Assembly: GCA_963575675.1 (NCBI GenBank)
Contig: CAUYUA010000261.1
Location: 18,121 to 82,120, forward strand
DNA: 64,000 bases
Source: CAUYUA01 sp963575675
GTDB lineage: Bacteria > Pseudomonadota > Alphaproteobacteria > Azospirillales > Azospirillaceae
Direction of reading: 5' to 3'
In this document: positions 9,822-19,164 of the stretch, one piece after another
Layout of the letters: every line of letters begins with the position of its first letter
How positions within the stretch are numbered: the stretch's first letter is position 1
Translations under genes and position numbers: made by a program
Notes under the pieces: model-generated
Told to the model about the DNA's origin: nothing
What the model saw: only the letters and a program-made list of their open reading frames with translations
Databases searched by the model: none

Positions 9822-10607
9822 TTACTCTCCACGGAAATTGGGGAGGCGTTTCTCTAAAAATGCGTTAACCCCTTCTTTGTAGTCGGCGCTATCCCAGACT
9901 TGTCGACGCAGTCCTTGCAGTCGTTCGAATGCTGCGGGCGAAATGCTGTGTGCGCCCGCAAGAATGCGGAGTGAGCTTTTCATTGCCGCAACGGCGAGAG
10001 GTGCGTTGCGAGCTATTTTTTGCGCGAGGTTCTCGGCGATTTCTTCGAAGGTTTCGCTGGGGGCGATGTAGTTTATTATGCCCAAACTTAGAGCGCGTTC
10101 CGCACTGATTGGTTGTGCGGTGTAGATCATTTCTTTTAGAACCGAATAAGGAACAGCATTCATAAAATGTAATAATCCCGTGATGTTGTAGGGTACGCCA
10201 AGCCGCGCCGGCGTTAGGGCGAAAGTCGCGTTGGAGGCTGCAACAATTAAATCGCATGATAGCGCCAGCTCACAGCCGCCGCCCCATACGCCGCCTTCGA
10301 CGAGAGCGATCACAGGCGCTGGGAATTCTATAATGTGGCGAATAATCTTCTGGACCGAGTCGTTCCACGCGAGTGGATCGTCGCCGGTGGTTGGTAGTTC
10401 GCGCACATCGTGTCCTGCCGACCAACACTTGGCTCCTTTGGGAGCGCGTAAAATGACGGTGCGTAATTTTTGGGTTTGGAATTGTGTCAGAGATAAAATT
10501 ATTTGCTCGGTAATCTCTTTGCTGAGGACGTTGAGTTTGTCTGTGTGCGTCATGGTGATCGTTCCGACTTGGTCGGCGACCGTTGTTTCAATGAGCTGTG
10601 TTTGCAT
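9822..10607 (-). CDS. scpB: Methylmalonyl-CoA decarboxylase-like crotonase (ScpB family)
   Basis: The 261-residue protein is collinear with Escherichia coli ScpB, which decarboxylates methylmalonyl-CoA to propionyl-CoA. From recall, shared features include the exact length and the segments SAGHDVRELP, EGGVWGGGCELALSCDLI and the C-terminal EGVNAFLEKRLPNF. The oxyanion-hole glycines (GHD and GGG) are present. It is divergent from an acyl-CoA dehydrogenase gene, which suggests a shared role in short-chain acyl-CoA metabolism, but no mutase or CoA-transferase gene is nearby. A generic enoyl-CoA hydratase is the alternative. Confidence 0.82.
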   Translation of the reverse strand: MQTQLIETTVADQVGTITMTHTDKLNVLSKEITEQIILSLTQFQTQKLRTVILRAPKGAKCWSAGHDVRELPTTGDDPLAWNDSVQKIIRHIIEFPAPVIALVEGGVWGGGCELALSCDLIVAASNATFALTPARLGVPYNITGLLHFMNAVPYSVLKEMIYTAQPISAERALSLGIINYIAPSETFEEIAENLAQKIARNAPLAVAAMKSSLRILAGAHSISPAAFERLQGLRRQVWDSADYKEGVNAFLEKRLPNFRGE

Positions 10608-10985
10608 TGTCGATCGTCCTTTTTGTGAAGGAGCGTTGCCGGGTTTTGGCCGAGTTTCGAATGGATTATAGAGAGAGTGTCGTTGACGGGCTATAACGAT
10701 GCTGAAGTGATGTTTCCGAATAGAAATTAGATGGGTTCAGCAGAGTGGTTCCTGAATATGCTCTGTTTGATCGCAAATTCGAAAAAACGAACGGCTTCAT
10801 CGGATTAAAACAGCCCTCGCGCCTTCGTTGGTTTCAGTCTCCAAGTCATGGTTTTCAATTGCAACCGCTAACTGCAACCGATTGTGTAAAGAGTTCCGTA
10901 TCTATTGAAAATATTGATCTTTTCTTCGGACAGGTTCTAAATTGGCGGCGGTGATGGCCCCATAGACACGATTGGAATAGAACCG
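10608..10985. other. Divergent promoter region between scpB and acyl-CoA dehydrogenase
   Basis: These 378 bases separate two divergent genes of acyl-CoA metabolism and must carry both promoters. I see no coding sequence with support and no strong palindrome. Confidence 0.5.
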
Positions 10986-12125
10986 ATGCTGCTGACCGAA
11001 GAGCAAACCATGATTCGCGACATGGCTCGTCAGTTTTCTGCCGAACGGCTGGCGCCGCACGCCGCCGAGCGCGATCAGACGGCTTGTTTCCCGTTTGAAG
11101 AAATTGCCGAAATGGGAAAACTAGGGCTGTTGGGAATGGTGGTTCCCGAGGAGTGGGGTGGGGCAGGGGCGGATTATGTGTCTCTGGCGCTGGCGATCGA
11201 GGAGATTGCTGCGGGAGAAGGCGCGGTTTCAACAGTGATGAGCGTTCAGAATTCCGTCGTGTGCGGCCCGATTTTGAAGTTCGGAACGGATGCGCAGAAA
11301 GAGAAATTTTTGAAGCCTTTGGCGACCGGCGAGTGGCTGGGAGCTTTTTGTTTAACCGAGCCTCAAGCCGGGTCCGACGCCGCAGCTTTGAAGACGCGGG
11401 CTCGTCGCGAAGGCGACGCATATATCTTGAATGGCGTGAAGCAATTCATCACTACCGGACGTTACGCCAAAGTGGGAATTGTCTTTGCGGTGACCAATCC
11501 CGAAGCCGGGCGCAAGGGCATATCGGCGTTCATCGTGCCGACGGATACTCCCGGATGGAACGTGGCCCGTATCGAGCATAAGCTTGGTCAGAGAGCGTCT
11601 GACACGGCGCAAATCGTGTTGGAGGATTGTCGTATTCCTGCTTCTCTGCGGTTGGGCGCCGAGGGTGAAGGTTATAAGATTGCTCTGTCCAATTTAGAGG
11701 CGGGGCGAATCGGCATTGCCGCTCAATCTGTGGGCATGGCGCGCGCGGCCTTGACGTTTGCGTTGGGCTACGCCCGCGAACGTGAAAGTTTTGGAACTCC
11801 GATCATTAACCATCAGGCGATTTCTTTCCGTTTGGCTGATATGGCCACTCGTCTGGAGGCGGCGCGGCAGTTGGTGTTGCATGCTGCTTCGTTGCGCGAC
11901 GCCGGACAGCCTTGTTTGAAAGAAGCGGCTATGGCCAAGCTATTTGCGTCAGAGATCGCTGAAACGGTGTGTTCTGACGCCATTCAGGTTCTCGGGGGCT
12001 ATGGATGTCTGGTGGATTTCCCGGTCGAGCGGATTTATCGCGATGTTCGCGTGTGTCAAATTTATGAGGGAACCAGCGACGTTCAGCGCATGATTATTGG
12101 GAAACAGTTGGTGAGTGAAGGGTAA
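10986..12125 (+). CDS. Acyl-CoA dehydrogenase (short-chain type)
   Basis: This FAD enzyme of 379 residues introduces the alpha-beta double bond into an acyl-CoA and passes electrons to electron-transfer flavoprotein. It has the N-terminal helical domain, the middle-domain signature AFCLTEPQAGSDAAALKT (about residues 120-137), the FAD/CoA stretch GILQFITTG-like KQFITTGRYAK, and the C-terminal RIYRDVRVCQIYEGTSDVQRMII. In short-chain dehydrogenases the Glu in YEGTS is the catalytic base. Length matches butyryl- and isobutyryl-type enzymes; the exact chain length is not decidable. It is divergent from the scpB-like gene and followed by a hairpin. Confidence 0.92.
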   Translation: MLLTEEQTMIRDMARQFSAERLAPHAAERDQTACFPFEEIAEMGKLGLLGMVVPEEWGGAGADYVSLALAIEEIAAGEGAVSTVMSVQNSVVCGPILKFGTDAQKEKFLKPLATGEWLGAFCLTEPQAGSDAAALKTRARREGDAYILNGVKQFITTGRYAKVGIVFAVTNPEAGRKGISAFIVPTDTPGWNVARIEHKLGQRASDTAQIVLEDCRIPASLRLGAEGEGYKIALSNLEAGRIGIAAQSVGMARAALTFALGYARERESFGTPIINHQAISFRLADMATRLEAARQLVLHAASLRDAGQPCLKEAAMAKLFASEIAETVCSDAIQVLGGYGCLVDFPVERIYRDVRVCQIYEGTSDVQRMIIGKQLVSEG

Positions 12126-12143
12126 GAGACTCTAATAAAAAAC

Positions 12144-12197
12144 CAGACGGATACAGGGACCGCGCTTCCATGGGAACATCGCTTCTGTATCCGTCTG
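12144..12197. terminator. 13-bp perfect-stem hairpin after acyl-CoA dehydrogenase
   Basis: CAGACGGATACAG (12144-12156) pairs perfectly with CTGTATCCGTCTG (12185-12197). The loop has an internal TTCC-ATG-GGAA mini-hairpin. It starts 18 bases after the acyl-CoA dehydrogenase stop. There is no good T-run, so termination is only likely. It does not share sequence with the palindromic element family. Confidence 0.6.
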
Positions 12198-12408
12198 ATT
12201 TCTAACCGGAATCTTACGACATCCGGTCGATATGCCGTATTCGTTCGTCGCGGAGTGTGCGCTGCGGAAGGAAAGAGCTTGGTCGTTGAGGGGCGCTTCT
12301 GTTAAAATCAGCTCGTCTTAAATTTCTGAGCGTCGCCGGATCATCAAAAGCGTCCGGTCGTATCTGTCGCCGCTCTGGGCAATTGTCATCGTGAGGCGCG
12401 AATAAAGT

Positions 12409-13074
12409 ATGAGCAATAACGATTCGGGATCTGGGGTCGCCACTTTGCCGACGCTTCCAAAATCTACCGTCGGCGGTCGACGGGGGATCGTGGAGCGCAT
12501 AACCCGCGAGACGCGGATTCGGGTGGAGCTGGATTTGGATGGACGTGGCGTTTACGACATCCGCACCGGAATCGGATTTCTCGATCATATGTTGGAGCAA
12601 TTGTCTCGCCATAGTCTGATTGACCTAATGGTGCGCGCAGAAGGCGATCTTCATATCGATGGGCACCACACGACGGAAGACGTCGGCATCGCCGTCGGTC
12701 AAGCGTTGGCGCAAGCGCTGGGAGATCGGTGTGGAATCGGGCGTTATGGCCAAGCCTATGTCCCAATGGACGAAGCTTTGACTCGCGTGGTCATCGATCT
12801 GTCCGGGCGCCCTTATTTAGTGTGGAGCGTGTCGTTTACACGCGACAGGTTGGGGGCATTGGATACGGAGTTGTTTCGAGATTGGTTCCAAGCTTTCTCG
12901 CAAGCTTCCGGAGCAACGCTTCATGTTCAAACATTGTGTGGAGAAAATAATCACCATATCGCCGAGAGCTGCTATAAAGCGCTCGCGCGGGCGTTGCGCG
13001 CCGCTGTAGCGCTTGATTCTCGACAAATCGGCGTCGTTCCTTCCACCAAGGGGACACTTGGCGGCTCTTTATGA
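12409..13074 (+). CDS. hisB: Imidazoleglycerol-phosphate dehydratase
   Basis: This enzyme catalyses the seventh step of histidine synthesis, dehydrating imidazole glycerol phosphate. The 221-residue monofunctional form is typical of alphaproteobacteria. Manganese-binding motifs are visible: GFLDHMLEQLSRH (about residue 56), DGHHTTEDVGI (about 84) and GENNHHIAESCYKA (about 178), ending with the STKGTLGGSL terminus. A 20-residue Ser/Thr-rich N-terminal extension precedes the domain. It is the first gene of the his cluster; hisH follows with a 55-base gap. Confidence 0.97.
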   Translation: MSNNDSGSGVATLPTLPKSTVGGRRGIVERITRETRIRVELDLDGRGVYDIRTGIGFLDHMLEQLSRHSLIDLMVRAEGDLHIDGHHTTEDVGIAVGQALAQALGDRCGIGRYGQAYVPMDEALTRVVIDLSGRPYLVWSVSFTRDRLGALDTELFRDWFQAFSQASGATLHVQTLCGENNHHIAESCYKALARALRAAVALDSRQIGVVPSTKGTLGGSL

Positions 13075-13129
13075 GCGCGTCCTTAAAAAGCGGAGAAAAA
13101 CTGCGGCGCCGACAAAGGGAGCGGAAACA

Positions 13130-13777
13130 GTGAAGATTGTTGCTCTTATTGATTATGGCTCGGGCAACTTGCGCTCAGCCGCCAAGGCGTTTGAGCGCGC
13201 GGCCGCCGACGCCGGGCTAAGTCGACGAATTCTTGTGACGGCGGATTCTCAGGTCGTCGAAAAAGCCGACTATATCGTGTTGCCGGGCGTGGGCGCTTTC
13301 GCGGATTGTCGACGCGGCTTGCAGGCGGTGCCCGGAATGGAGGCCGCCTTGACTTCGGCGGTGATTCATAAGGGAAAGCCGTTCTTGGGAATTTGCGTCG
13401 GGATGCAGCTTATGGCCGAGCGTGGTCTGGAGCACGGCCGGCATGAGGGGTTGGGGTGGATCGGCGGTGAAGTTGCGCCCTTGGAGCCGTCTGATCCCAC
13501 TCTAAAAATCCCGCACATGGGGTGGAACGACCTCAACATCGAACGGCCCGATCACCCTGTGTTGGCGGATCTGCCGATTGGAATGCACGGCTATTTCGTA
13601 CACTCTTATCATCTAAGATGCCGTGATCCCAAACAACGTTTGGCCGGAGTCTCCTACGGCGGCGAAGTTACGGCGATTGTTGGGCGTGATAATTTGATCG
13701 GGGTGCAGTTTCACCCGGAAAAAAGTCAGGCCGCCGGGTTGACCTTGATCGCCAATTTCTTGCGGTGGAAGCCTTAG
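13130..13777 (+). CDS. hisH: Imidazole glycerol phosphate synthase subunit HisH
   Basis: HisH is the glutaminase that feeds ammonia to HisF. I choose the GTG at 13130 (215 residues), since GGGAG lies just upstream and the protein then begins VKIVALIDYGSGN as in the family; the frame is open earlier but that part overlaps hisB. The nucleophile Cys is in GICVGMQ and the His/Glu pair in QFHPEKS. Its obligate partner hisF is not in this cluster or elsewhere in the window, so it must be encoded at another locus. Confidence 0.96.
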   Translation: MKIVALIDYGSGNLRSAAKAFERAAADAGLSRRILVTADSQVVEKADYIVLPGVGAFADCRRGLQAVPGMEAALTSAVIHKGKPFLGICVGMQLMAERGLEHGRHEGLGWIGGEVAPLEPSDPTLKIPHMGWNDLNIERPDHPVLADLPIGMHGYFVHSYHLRCRDPKQRLAGVSYGGEVTAIVGRDNLIGVQFHPEKSQAAGLTLIANFLRWKP

Positions 13778-13828
13778 GCGCAATTGCGTATGAACGGCTT
13801 GAAGCCTGTTTAACGGTGGGCATTGGGA

Positions 13829-14431
13829 ATGAGCGGTCTGAAACCGGTTTTGACTGTTGAAAGGATCGCCGAGAAATTGAAATCCGGCGATCTCCATGAT
13901 CTTTGTGACGCAGCCGACGCCGCAATTCGCAATGGTGGAGGCTTCGGTTGGGTTGATCCGCCGCCGCGCGATTTGATGGAGCGCTATTGGCGTGGCGTGT
14001 TGGTGGTGCCGGAGCGCGCTTTGTTTCTTGGTCGATTGGATGGCGTGGCGGCGGGAGCGGCTCAGTTGGTTCGGCCTCCGCGACAAGCGGAAGCTCAGTC
14101 GCACGCATGCCAGCTTACCATGAGTTTCGTTGCGCCTTGGGCGCGGGGGTATGGATTGGCGCGTGCGTTGACGATGGCTGTCGAGCAGGCGGCGCGCGAC
14201 GCCGGGTTTAAAATACTGAACTTGGATGTGCGGGAATCCCAAGTCAACGCTATTCGGTTATATGAGTCGTTGGGGTTTTGTCGGTGGGGAGTTCATCCAT
14301 CTTATGGGATGGTTCGCGGTCAAGGTGTGGTCGGGTACTTTTATTATAAAGATTTGTCCGTGACCTCTGCGCAGCAAGAGTCCTTGGTCGTTGGCGGCGC
14401 GGAGGTCGAAAGCTCGGCGTTTTCGGAATAA
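13829..14431 (+). CDS. GNAT-family N-acetyltransferase in the his cluster
   Basis: This 200-residue protein transfers an acetyl group from acetyl-CoA; the acceptor is unknown. The GNAT fold is seen in the beta-4 strand (CQLTMSFVAPW), the pyrophosphate-binding loop ARGYGLARAL (about residue 112) and the late signature NLDVRESQVNAIRLYESLGF (about 138-157). It sits between hisH and hisA, a place where a GNAT gene is recurrent in Rhodospirillales (recall), yet no step of histidine synthesis needs it. I take the ATG at 13829; a TTG two codons earlier is possible. Confidence 0.88.
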   Translation: MSGLKPVLTVERIAEKLKSGDLHDLCDAADAAIRNGGGFGWVDPPPRDLMERYWRGVLVVPERALFLGRLDGVAAGAAQLVRPPRQAEAQSHACQLTMSFVAPWARGYGLARALTMAVEQAARDAGFKILNLDVRESQVNAIRLYESLGFCRWGVHPSYGMVRGQGVVGYFYYKDLSVTSAQQESLVVGGAEVESSAFSE

Positions 14432-14488
14432 AACAGTGCAGGCGAAGCAGGAAAAGTCCCCGCGTTGCGTGGAGGAGGAAATTCAATC

Positions 14489-15229
14489 ATGATTTTATAC
14501 CCCGCCATTGATCTGAAGGACGGAGCCTGCGTGCGTTTGGTGCGCGGGGAAATGGATCAGGCCACGGTGTTCAACACCGAACCCGCAAGTCAAGCGCGGA
14601 TGTTTCAGGAACAAGGGTTTCATTGGCTTCATTTGGTCGATTTGAACGGCGCGTTCGCCGGGCGTCCGGTTAACGCCGACGCTGTTGAGCGTGTGTTGAA
14701 GTCGGTGACGATGCCGGTGCAGCTTGGCGGCGGCATTCGCAATTTGTCCACCATTGAGCATTGGTTGTCTCAAGGGTTGAGTCGAGTGATTCTCGGTACG
14801 GTGGCTTTGCGTGAGCCTGAATTGGTTAAGGAGGCTTGTCGTTTGTTTCCGGATCGCGTCGCCGTGGGAATCGATGCGCGCGAAGGGTATGTGGCCGTGT
14901 CGGGATGGGCGGAAACTTCTACGGTGCGTGCTTTGGATTTGGCGTTGCGTTTTGAGGATTGCGGTGTTGCAGCGATTATCTACACCGATATTAACCGGGA
15001 CGGCGCGATGGGCGGCGTCAATGTCGAGTCTACGGCGGACATTGCGTTTCATCTGACGACGCCGGTGATCGCCAGCGGCGGCGTTTCCTCTTTGGCGGAT
15101 TTGGCTGCTTTGAAGGCCGAAGAGCGCTCTGGAATTGAAGGCGTCATTGTGGGGCGCGCTCTTTATGATGGCCGAATCGATCCTGCCGAGGCTTTGGCGT
15201 TGTTGGCGGCGCCGCAGGATCGGCGTTGA
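14489..15229 (+). CDS. hisA: Phosphoribosylformimino-5-aminoimidazole carboxamide ribotide isomerase
   Basis: HisA is a TIM barrel that carries out the Amadori isomerisation of ProFAR to PRFAR, the substrate of HisF-HisH. At 246 residues the protein is standard length. The catalytic Asp is in PAIDLKDG and the second in IYTDINRDGAMGG; phosphate-binding loops are GGGIRN and ASGGVSS with GVIVGRALYDG. The ATG at 14489 follows a strong GGAGGAGGAA eight bases upstream, which excludes the earlier GTG. The cluster ends here: hisF, usually next, is missing. Confidence 0.97.
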   Translation: MILYPAIDLKDGACVRLVRGEMDQATVFNTEPASQARMFQEQGFHWLHLVDLNGAFAGRPVNADAVERVLKSVTMPVQLGGGIRNLSTIEHWLSQGLSRVILGTVALREPELVKEACRLFPDRVAVGIDAREGYVAVSGWAETSTVRALDLALRFEDCGVAAIIYTDINRDGAMGGVNVESTADIAFHLTTPVIASGGVSSLADLAALKAEERSGIEGVIVGRALYDGRIDPAEALALLAAPQDRR

Positions 15230-15383
15230 TGGTTTGATTTTCGGTTGTTGGGTGATTGTGTTTTGCATCTGTTTCTTCATGAGAAAATGCTGACGCTCCC
15301 ATGTTTTCATTCATGATGTTTCGGAGTTGCGGCCTATTTTTTCTTGGGTCATGCTTTGACATATCGTGATGCGGGAGGTTGCC

Positions 15384-15623
15384 ATGGTTATGGCTTCTCA
15401 TGCGCCGAGTTTCTTCCATTTGCCGGAAATACATATTCGGCAAGAACTCGGAGGCTCACTGAGTCGTTGGTTGCTGCGTGGCGTAGAGACGATCGAGGTT
15501 TGGCATGAGCGCGTTGTGACGCGCCGGTGTTTGGCGGGCATGGACGAGCATCAGTTGCAAGATATTGGGTTGTCGTCCGGAGATGCTATAAGAGAATATG
15601 AAAAGCCTTTTTGGAGAGCATGA
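15384..15623 (+). CDS. DUF1127 domain small protein
   Basis: This 79-residue basic protein has the DUF1127 signature near its C terminus: RRCLAGMDEHQLQDIGLSSGDA followed by KPFW. DUF1127 proteins are common small Arg-rich proteins in alphaproteobacteria; some have been linked to RNA turnover and phosphate or carbon control, but no function can be assigned here. The ATG at 15384 has GGGAGG five bases upstream, better than the GTG at 15366. It stands alone after hisA. Confidence 0.85.
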   Translation: MVMASHAPSFFHLPEIHIRQELGGSLSRWLLRGVETIEVWHERVVTRRCLAGMDEHQLQDIGLSSGDAIREYEKPFWRA

Positions 15624-15687
15624 TTAGGGTGTGTGGCGTAGAGCTGACGCATTGCTTTCGATTCTTTTGAATAAAGAGTAAAAGCAA

Positions 15688-15910
15688 ACGGGCCCAGGGG
15701 CTGTGTTCCTGGTCGTGGGCGGTTACAAGAGGGGAGCGAAAGCTCCCCTTATTCGCGAAGCGATCGTCCTCTGGAATCGTTTGTCTGTATAGATCAGTTT
15801 GTCAAGAAAGGCGGGCTATCCCAAAGGTAAGGTTGCTTCGCGAATGAGGGAGGCTTTCGCTCTCTTTTTATGGTTTCCTGTCACCAGAAACACAGTTCGT
15901 GGACTCTTTT
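15688..15910. repeat. Full palindromic intergenic element (copy 3)
   Basis: The left half begins GGGCCCAGGGGCTGTGTTCC and continues with a GGGGAGC-GAAA-GCTCCCC hairpin and the tip TTCGCGAAGCGA. After a roughly 60-base unique centre, the right half returns as a diverged reverse complement ending ACAGTTCGTGGACTC. It follows the DUF1127 gene by 65 bases. The remaining bases up to livK show no gene. Confidence 0.85.
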
Positions 15911-16068
15911 AATTTTAGTTTTTTTGTTATTTGTTTTTTTATGGCCGCACTTGTCTCTTGACATTCATTGGCTCTGCCCCCATCCGTTACCGCGCAAGAA
16001 CGCGCTTCGCTCAAAAGATCGAGAAAAAAACCGCGTGGGCAAGCGTCACAAAAGGGAGAGACGCGCCA

Positions 16069-17229
16069 ATGAATTTGTTCAAATTGTCTCTGGCCGCCGC
16101 TGCGACGGCGCTGATCGTTGGATTTTCTCCCGTCTGGGCGGGAGATGGCGCGCCGCCGTTGCGCGTTGGGTCGTTTTTATCGATGACCGGCGGAGCCTCG
16201 TTTTTGGGCGACCCGGAAAAAAAGGCGTTGGATATCGAGGTTTCTGCGCTCAACGCCAAGGGCGGAGTGAATGGGCGGAAAATCGAGCTGGTTGTCTATG
16301 ACGACGCCGGAGCCGCCGATAAAGCCGCCAGTTTCGTGAAGCGTTTGATCGAAAGTGATAAGGTCGACGTTATCGTCGGTGGCAGCACGACTGCGACAAC
16401 CATGGCTGCTGTGGCTTTGGTGGAGAAGGCGGGGATTCCGTTCGTGTCGCTCGCCGGAGCGGTGGTGATCGTCGAGCCCGTTAAAAAGTGGGTGTTCAAA
16501 ACGCCGCACACAGATCGTTTGGCCGCAGAGAAAATCTTTGAGGATATGAAAAAACGCGGGATCGCCAAGATCGGCTTGATCTCTGAGGACGCTGGTTTTG
16601 GGAAATCCGGTCGCGAGCAGGCCTTGCTCGTGGCAAAGAATTTCGGCATCGAAATCGTCGCCGACGAGGTCTATTCGGCCAAAGATCCGGACACTACGCC
16701 GCAGTTGACCAAAATCCGCAGCGCGCCGGGGCTTCAGGCTCTGTTTAATTTCGGCTTTGGCCAAGGTCCGGCGGTCGTTACGCGCAACTATCGTCAGCTC
16801 GGCTTGAGCATGCCTTTCTATCAGTCTCACGGCGTCGCGTCGAAAGAGTTCGTTAAGCTGGTCGGCGACGCTGGAGAGAACATTCGTCTTCCGGCCTCCA
16901 GCCTTGCCGTCGCCGAGCAATTGCCGACCAACGACGTGCAAAAGGCAGTGGTGATCGCCTTTCGGAACGCTTATGAAGACGCCTATAAAGCCGAAGCCTC
17001 AACCTTCGCCGGTTACGCCTATGACGGGCTGCATCTAGTCGTCGAAGCGGTGGCTCGCGCCGGTGGCGGCGCCGACAAGGCTAAGATTCGCGATGAAATC
17101 GAGAAAACCCACGATTATGTCGGTGTTACGGGTGTGTTTGCCATGTCTCCAACCGATCATATGGGGCTTTCGCCGAAATCCTTCCACATGACCGAGATTC
17201 GTCACGGCGATTGGGTTCTCCTCGATTAG
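16069..17229 (+). CDS. livK: Branched-chain amino acid ABC transporter, periplasmic binding protein
   Basis: This 386-residue periplasmic binding protein delivers branched-chain amino acids or related compounds to the LivHMG membrane complex. The signal peptide is MNLFKLSLAAAATALIVGF followed by an A-G cleavage region near residue 26. The mature protein has the type 1 binding fold starting LRVGSFLSMTGGASFLGDPEK. The start at 16069 has GGGAG upstream; earlier in-frame codons are less likely. It heads a tight livK-livH-livM-livG operon. The true ligand is not certain, since this family also binds amides and aromatic compounds. Confidence 0.9.
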   Translation: MNLFKLSLAAAATALIVGFSPVWAGDGAPPLRVGSFLSMTGGASFLGDPEKKALDIEVSALNAKGGVNGRKIELVVYDDAGAADKAASFVKRLIESDKVDVIVGGSTTATTMAAVALVEKAGIPFVSLAGAVVIVEPVKKWVFKTPHTDRLAAEKIFEDMKKRGIAKIGLISEDAGFGKSGREQALLVAKNFGIEIVADEVYSAKDPDTTPQLTKIRSAPGLQALFNFGFGQGPAVVTRNYRQLGLSMPFYQSHGVASKEFVKLVGDAGENIRLPASSLAVAEQLPTNDVQKAVVIAFRNAYEDAYKAEASTFAGYAYDGLHLVVEAVARAGGGADKAKIRDEIEKTHDYVGVTGVFAMSPTDHMGLSPKSFHMTEIRHGDWVLLD

Positions 17230-17302
17230 ATCGAAAGAACGAATCGCTTGAGGTTGCGGATTTCATCGGGGGCGGGGCGTCGCCGTCCGGCGAGGGTAAA
17301 GC

Positions 17303-18178
17303 ATGTCGTCTGCGTTTCTCCAGCACTTGTTCTCCGGACTGACCATCGGCGCGATCTATGCTCTGGCCGGGCTCGGGTTCACCATTATCTACAACGCCAG
17401 CCATGTGATTAACTTCGCTCAGGGCGAGTTCATCATGATCGGCGCCATGAGCGCCGTGTCATTGGTTGGGATGGGCGTTCCGCTTGCCGTCGCCGTTCCT
17501 CTTGCTGTGGGGAGCGCTGTTCTTGTAGGAGTCGCCGTCGCTCGTTTTGCAATTATGCCGGCGCGCGACGCTTCTGTTGTTACTCTGATCATTATCACCA
17601 TTGGAACCTCGATCTTTCTGCGCGGCGTTGCTCAAGTGTTGTGGGGCAAGGGATACCACGCTCTGCCGTCTTTTAGCGGCGATGCGCCGTTTATCTTAAT
17701 GGGCGCCGCTCTTCTGCCCCAAAGTTTGTGGGTGTTGGGCGCCGCCTTTGCCGTGGTCATTAGCCTCGGTTGGTTCTTCGGGCGAACTCTGTTTGGGAAA
17801 GCGATGCTCGCCACGGCGTGCAATCGATTTGCCGCTCAATTGGTGGGAGTGCGCGTGTCCGGCGTATTGCTTGCCGCTTTTGCTCTTGCTGCGTTTATGG
17901 GCGCAGTCGGAGGCGTTGTTATGGCTCCCATCACATTCACCTCCTCCGACGCCGGGGTTTCTCTCGGCATAAAGGGTTTTACCGCCGCCGTCTTAGGAGG
18001 ACTTGGCAGCGGCGTTGGCGCCGTTGTCGGCGGTCTCGTTGTCGGCGTTGCAGAAGCCATGAGCGCGGGCTATCTCTCCTCCTCGTATAAAGAAGCCACT
18101 GCTTTTGTGATCATTTTGTTCACTCTTTTCTTTATGCCTTACGGCCTGTTTGGTCGCCCACGGGCGGAGCGCGTATGA
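17303..18178 (+). CDS. livH: Branched-chain amino acid ABC transporter permease LivH
   Basis: This 291-residue inner-membrane permease forms half of the translocation channel. It opens with the family hallmark FSGLTIGAIYALAGLGFTIIYNASHVINFAQGEF, here spread over residues 10-44, and has about eight hydrophobic segments. The motif AAVLGGLGSGVGAVVGGLVVG near residue 230 matches the coupling region. GAGGG precedes the ATG. Its stop overlaps the livM start by four bases (ATGA), so translation is coupled. Confidence 0.94.
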   Translation: MSSAFLQHLFSGLTIGAIYALAGLGFTIIYNASHVINFAQGEFIMIGAMSAVSLVGMGVPLAVAVPLAVGSAVLVGVAVARFAIMPARDASVVTLIIITIGTSIFLRGVAQVLWGKGYHALPSFSGDAPFILMGAALLPQSLWVLGAAFAVVISLGWFFGRTLFGKAMLATACNRFAAQLVGVRVSGVLLAAFALAAFMGAVGGVVMAPITFTSSDAGVSLGIKGFTAAVLGGLGSGVGAVVGGLVVGVAEAMSAGYLSSSYKEATAFVIILFTLFFMPYGLFGRPRAERV

Positions 18179-19164
18179 CTAACGGCAGCTTTTCTAAAGC
18201 TCAAACTTCGAAAGCTCAAATTGGCGGCTGGATAAGGCGGCACGCCGACGTCTTGATGTTGGCCGTTGTGGTGGCGCTGTTGCCTTTGGCGTTGCCTAAC
18301 GCTTACGCTTACGACATCGCCATCAATGTCGGCTTCAACGCGGCGGTGTGTGTCGGCTTGAATGTGCTGATCGGTTACGCGGGTCAGATCAGCCTTTGTC
18401 ACGCGGCGTTTTTTGGGCTTGGCGCGTATGCTTCAGGGGTTCTCACCGGGCGCTTTGATTGGCCGCCGTTATTGGCTTTAATCGTCGGCGCCGGAGCCGT
18501 GGGGATGGTGGCGTGGATATTGGCTCGACCGGTGTTGCGTCTGAAGGGCCATTTCTTGGCTATGGCCACTATGGGCGTCGGTATGATCATCGCAATTGTC
18601 CTTAATACGGAATCGTGGCTTACCGGGGGATCTGATGGGTTGATCGTCGGCGAGTTCAGCGTGTTGGGTTTTGCTCTGCAAAACGAGCGGCAATGGTGGT
18701 GGGTGACGGCGATTTTGTTGGTTGTTGTTGTTGCGGCGAGTCGCAATCTTATCGATTCTCCTTTGGGGCGGGCGTTGCGGGCTCTTCATGGCAGTGAGAT
18801 CGGCGCTGCGGCGGCTGGAATCGACACGGCTCGGGTTAAAACCATGGTGTTTGTGCTTTCGGCGACGCTGGCGGCGGTTGTCGGCAGCCTCTATGCGCAT
18901 TACGCCGGGATGATCACGCCTAGCCGCGCCGGATTCATGAAATCCGTCGAGTTGGTGACGATGGTGGTGTTTGGCGGCATGGCTTCGACTTTTGGCGCGG
19001 TTTTTGGAGCGACAATCCTTACGGCTCTGCCTCAGCTTCTCACGGCTTTTGAGGATTATGAAACCATGATCTTAGGTGGGATTATGGTTGGGACTATGAT
19101 CTTCATGCCGCGTGGTTTGTTGGTGACGGCGTTGGCTTCTCTGCGTTCGTGGAGACGGCGATGA
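18175..19164 (+). CDS. livM: Branched-chain amino acid ABC transporter permease LivM
   Basis: The 329-residue second permease pairs with LivH. It has about nine hydrophobic segments, the N-terminal motif IGYAGQISLCHAAFFGLGAY (about residues 65-84) and the C-terminal coupling segment ELVTMVVFGGMASTFGAVFGA. The start and stop both overlap neighbours by four bases (ATGA), which shows tight translational coupling along the operon. Confidence 0.94.
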   Translation: MTNGSFSKAQTSKAQIGGWIRRHADVLMLAVVVALLPLALPNAYAYDIAINVGFNAAVCVGLNVLIGYAGQISLCHAAFFGLGAYASGVLTGRFDWPPLLALIVGAGAVGMVAWILARPVLRLKGHFLAMATMGVGMIIAIVLNTESWLTGGSDGLIVGEFSVLGFALQNERQWWWVTAILLVVVVAASRNLIDSPLGRALRALHGSEIGAAAAGIDTARVKTMVFVLSATLAAVVGSLYAHYAGMITPSRAGFMKSVELVTMVVFGGMASTFGAVFGATILTALPQLLTAFEDYETMILGGIMVGTMIFMPRGLLVTALASLRSWRRR

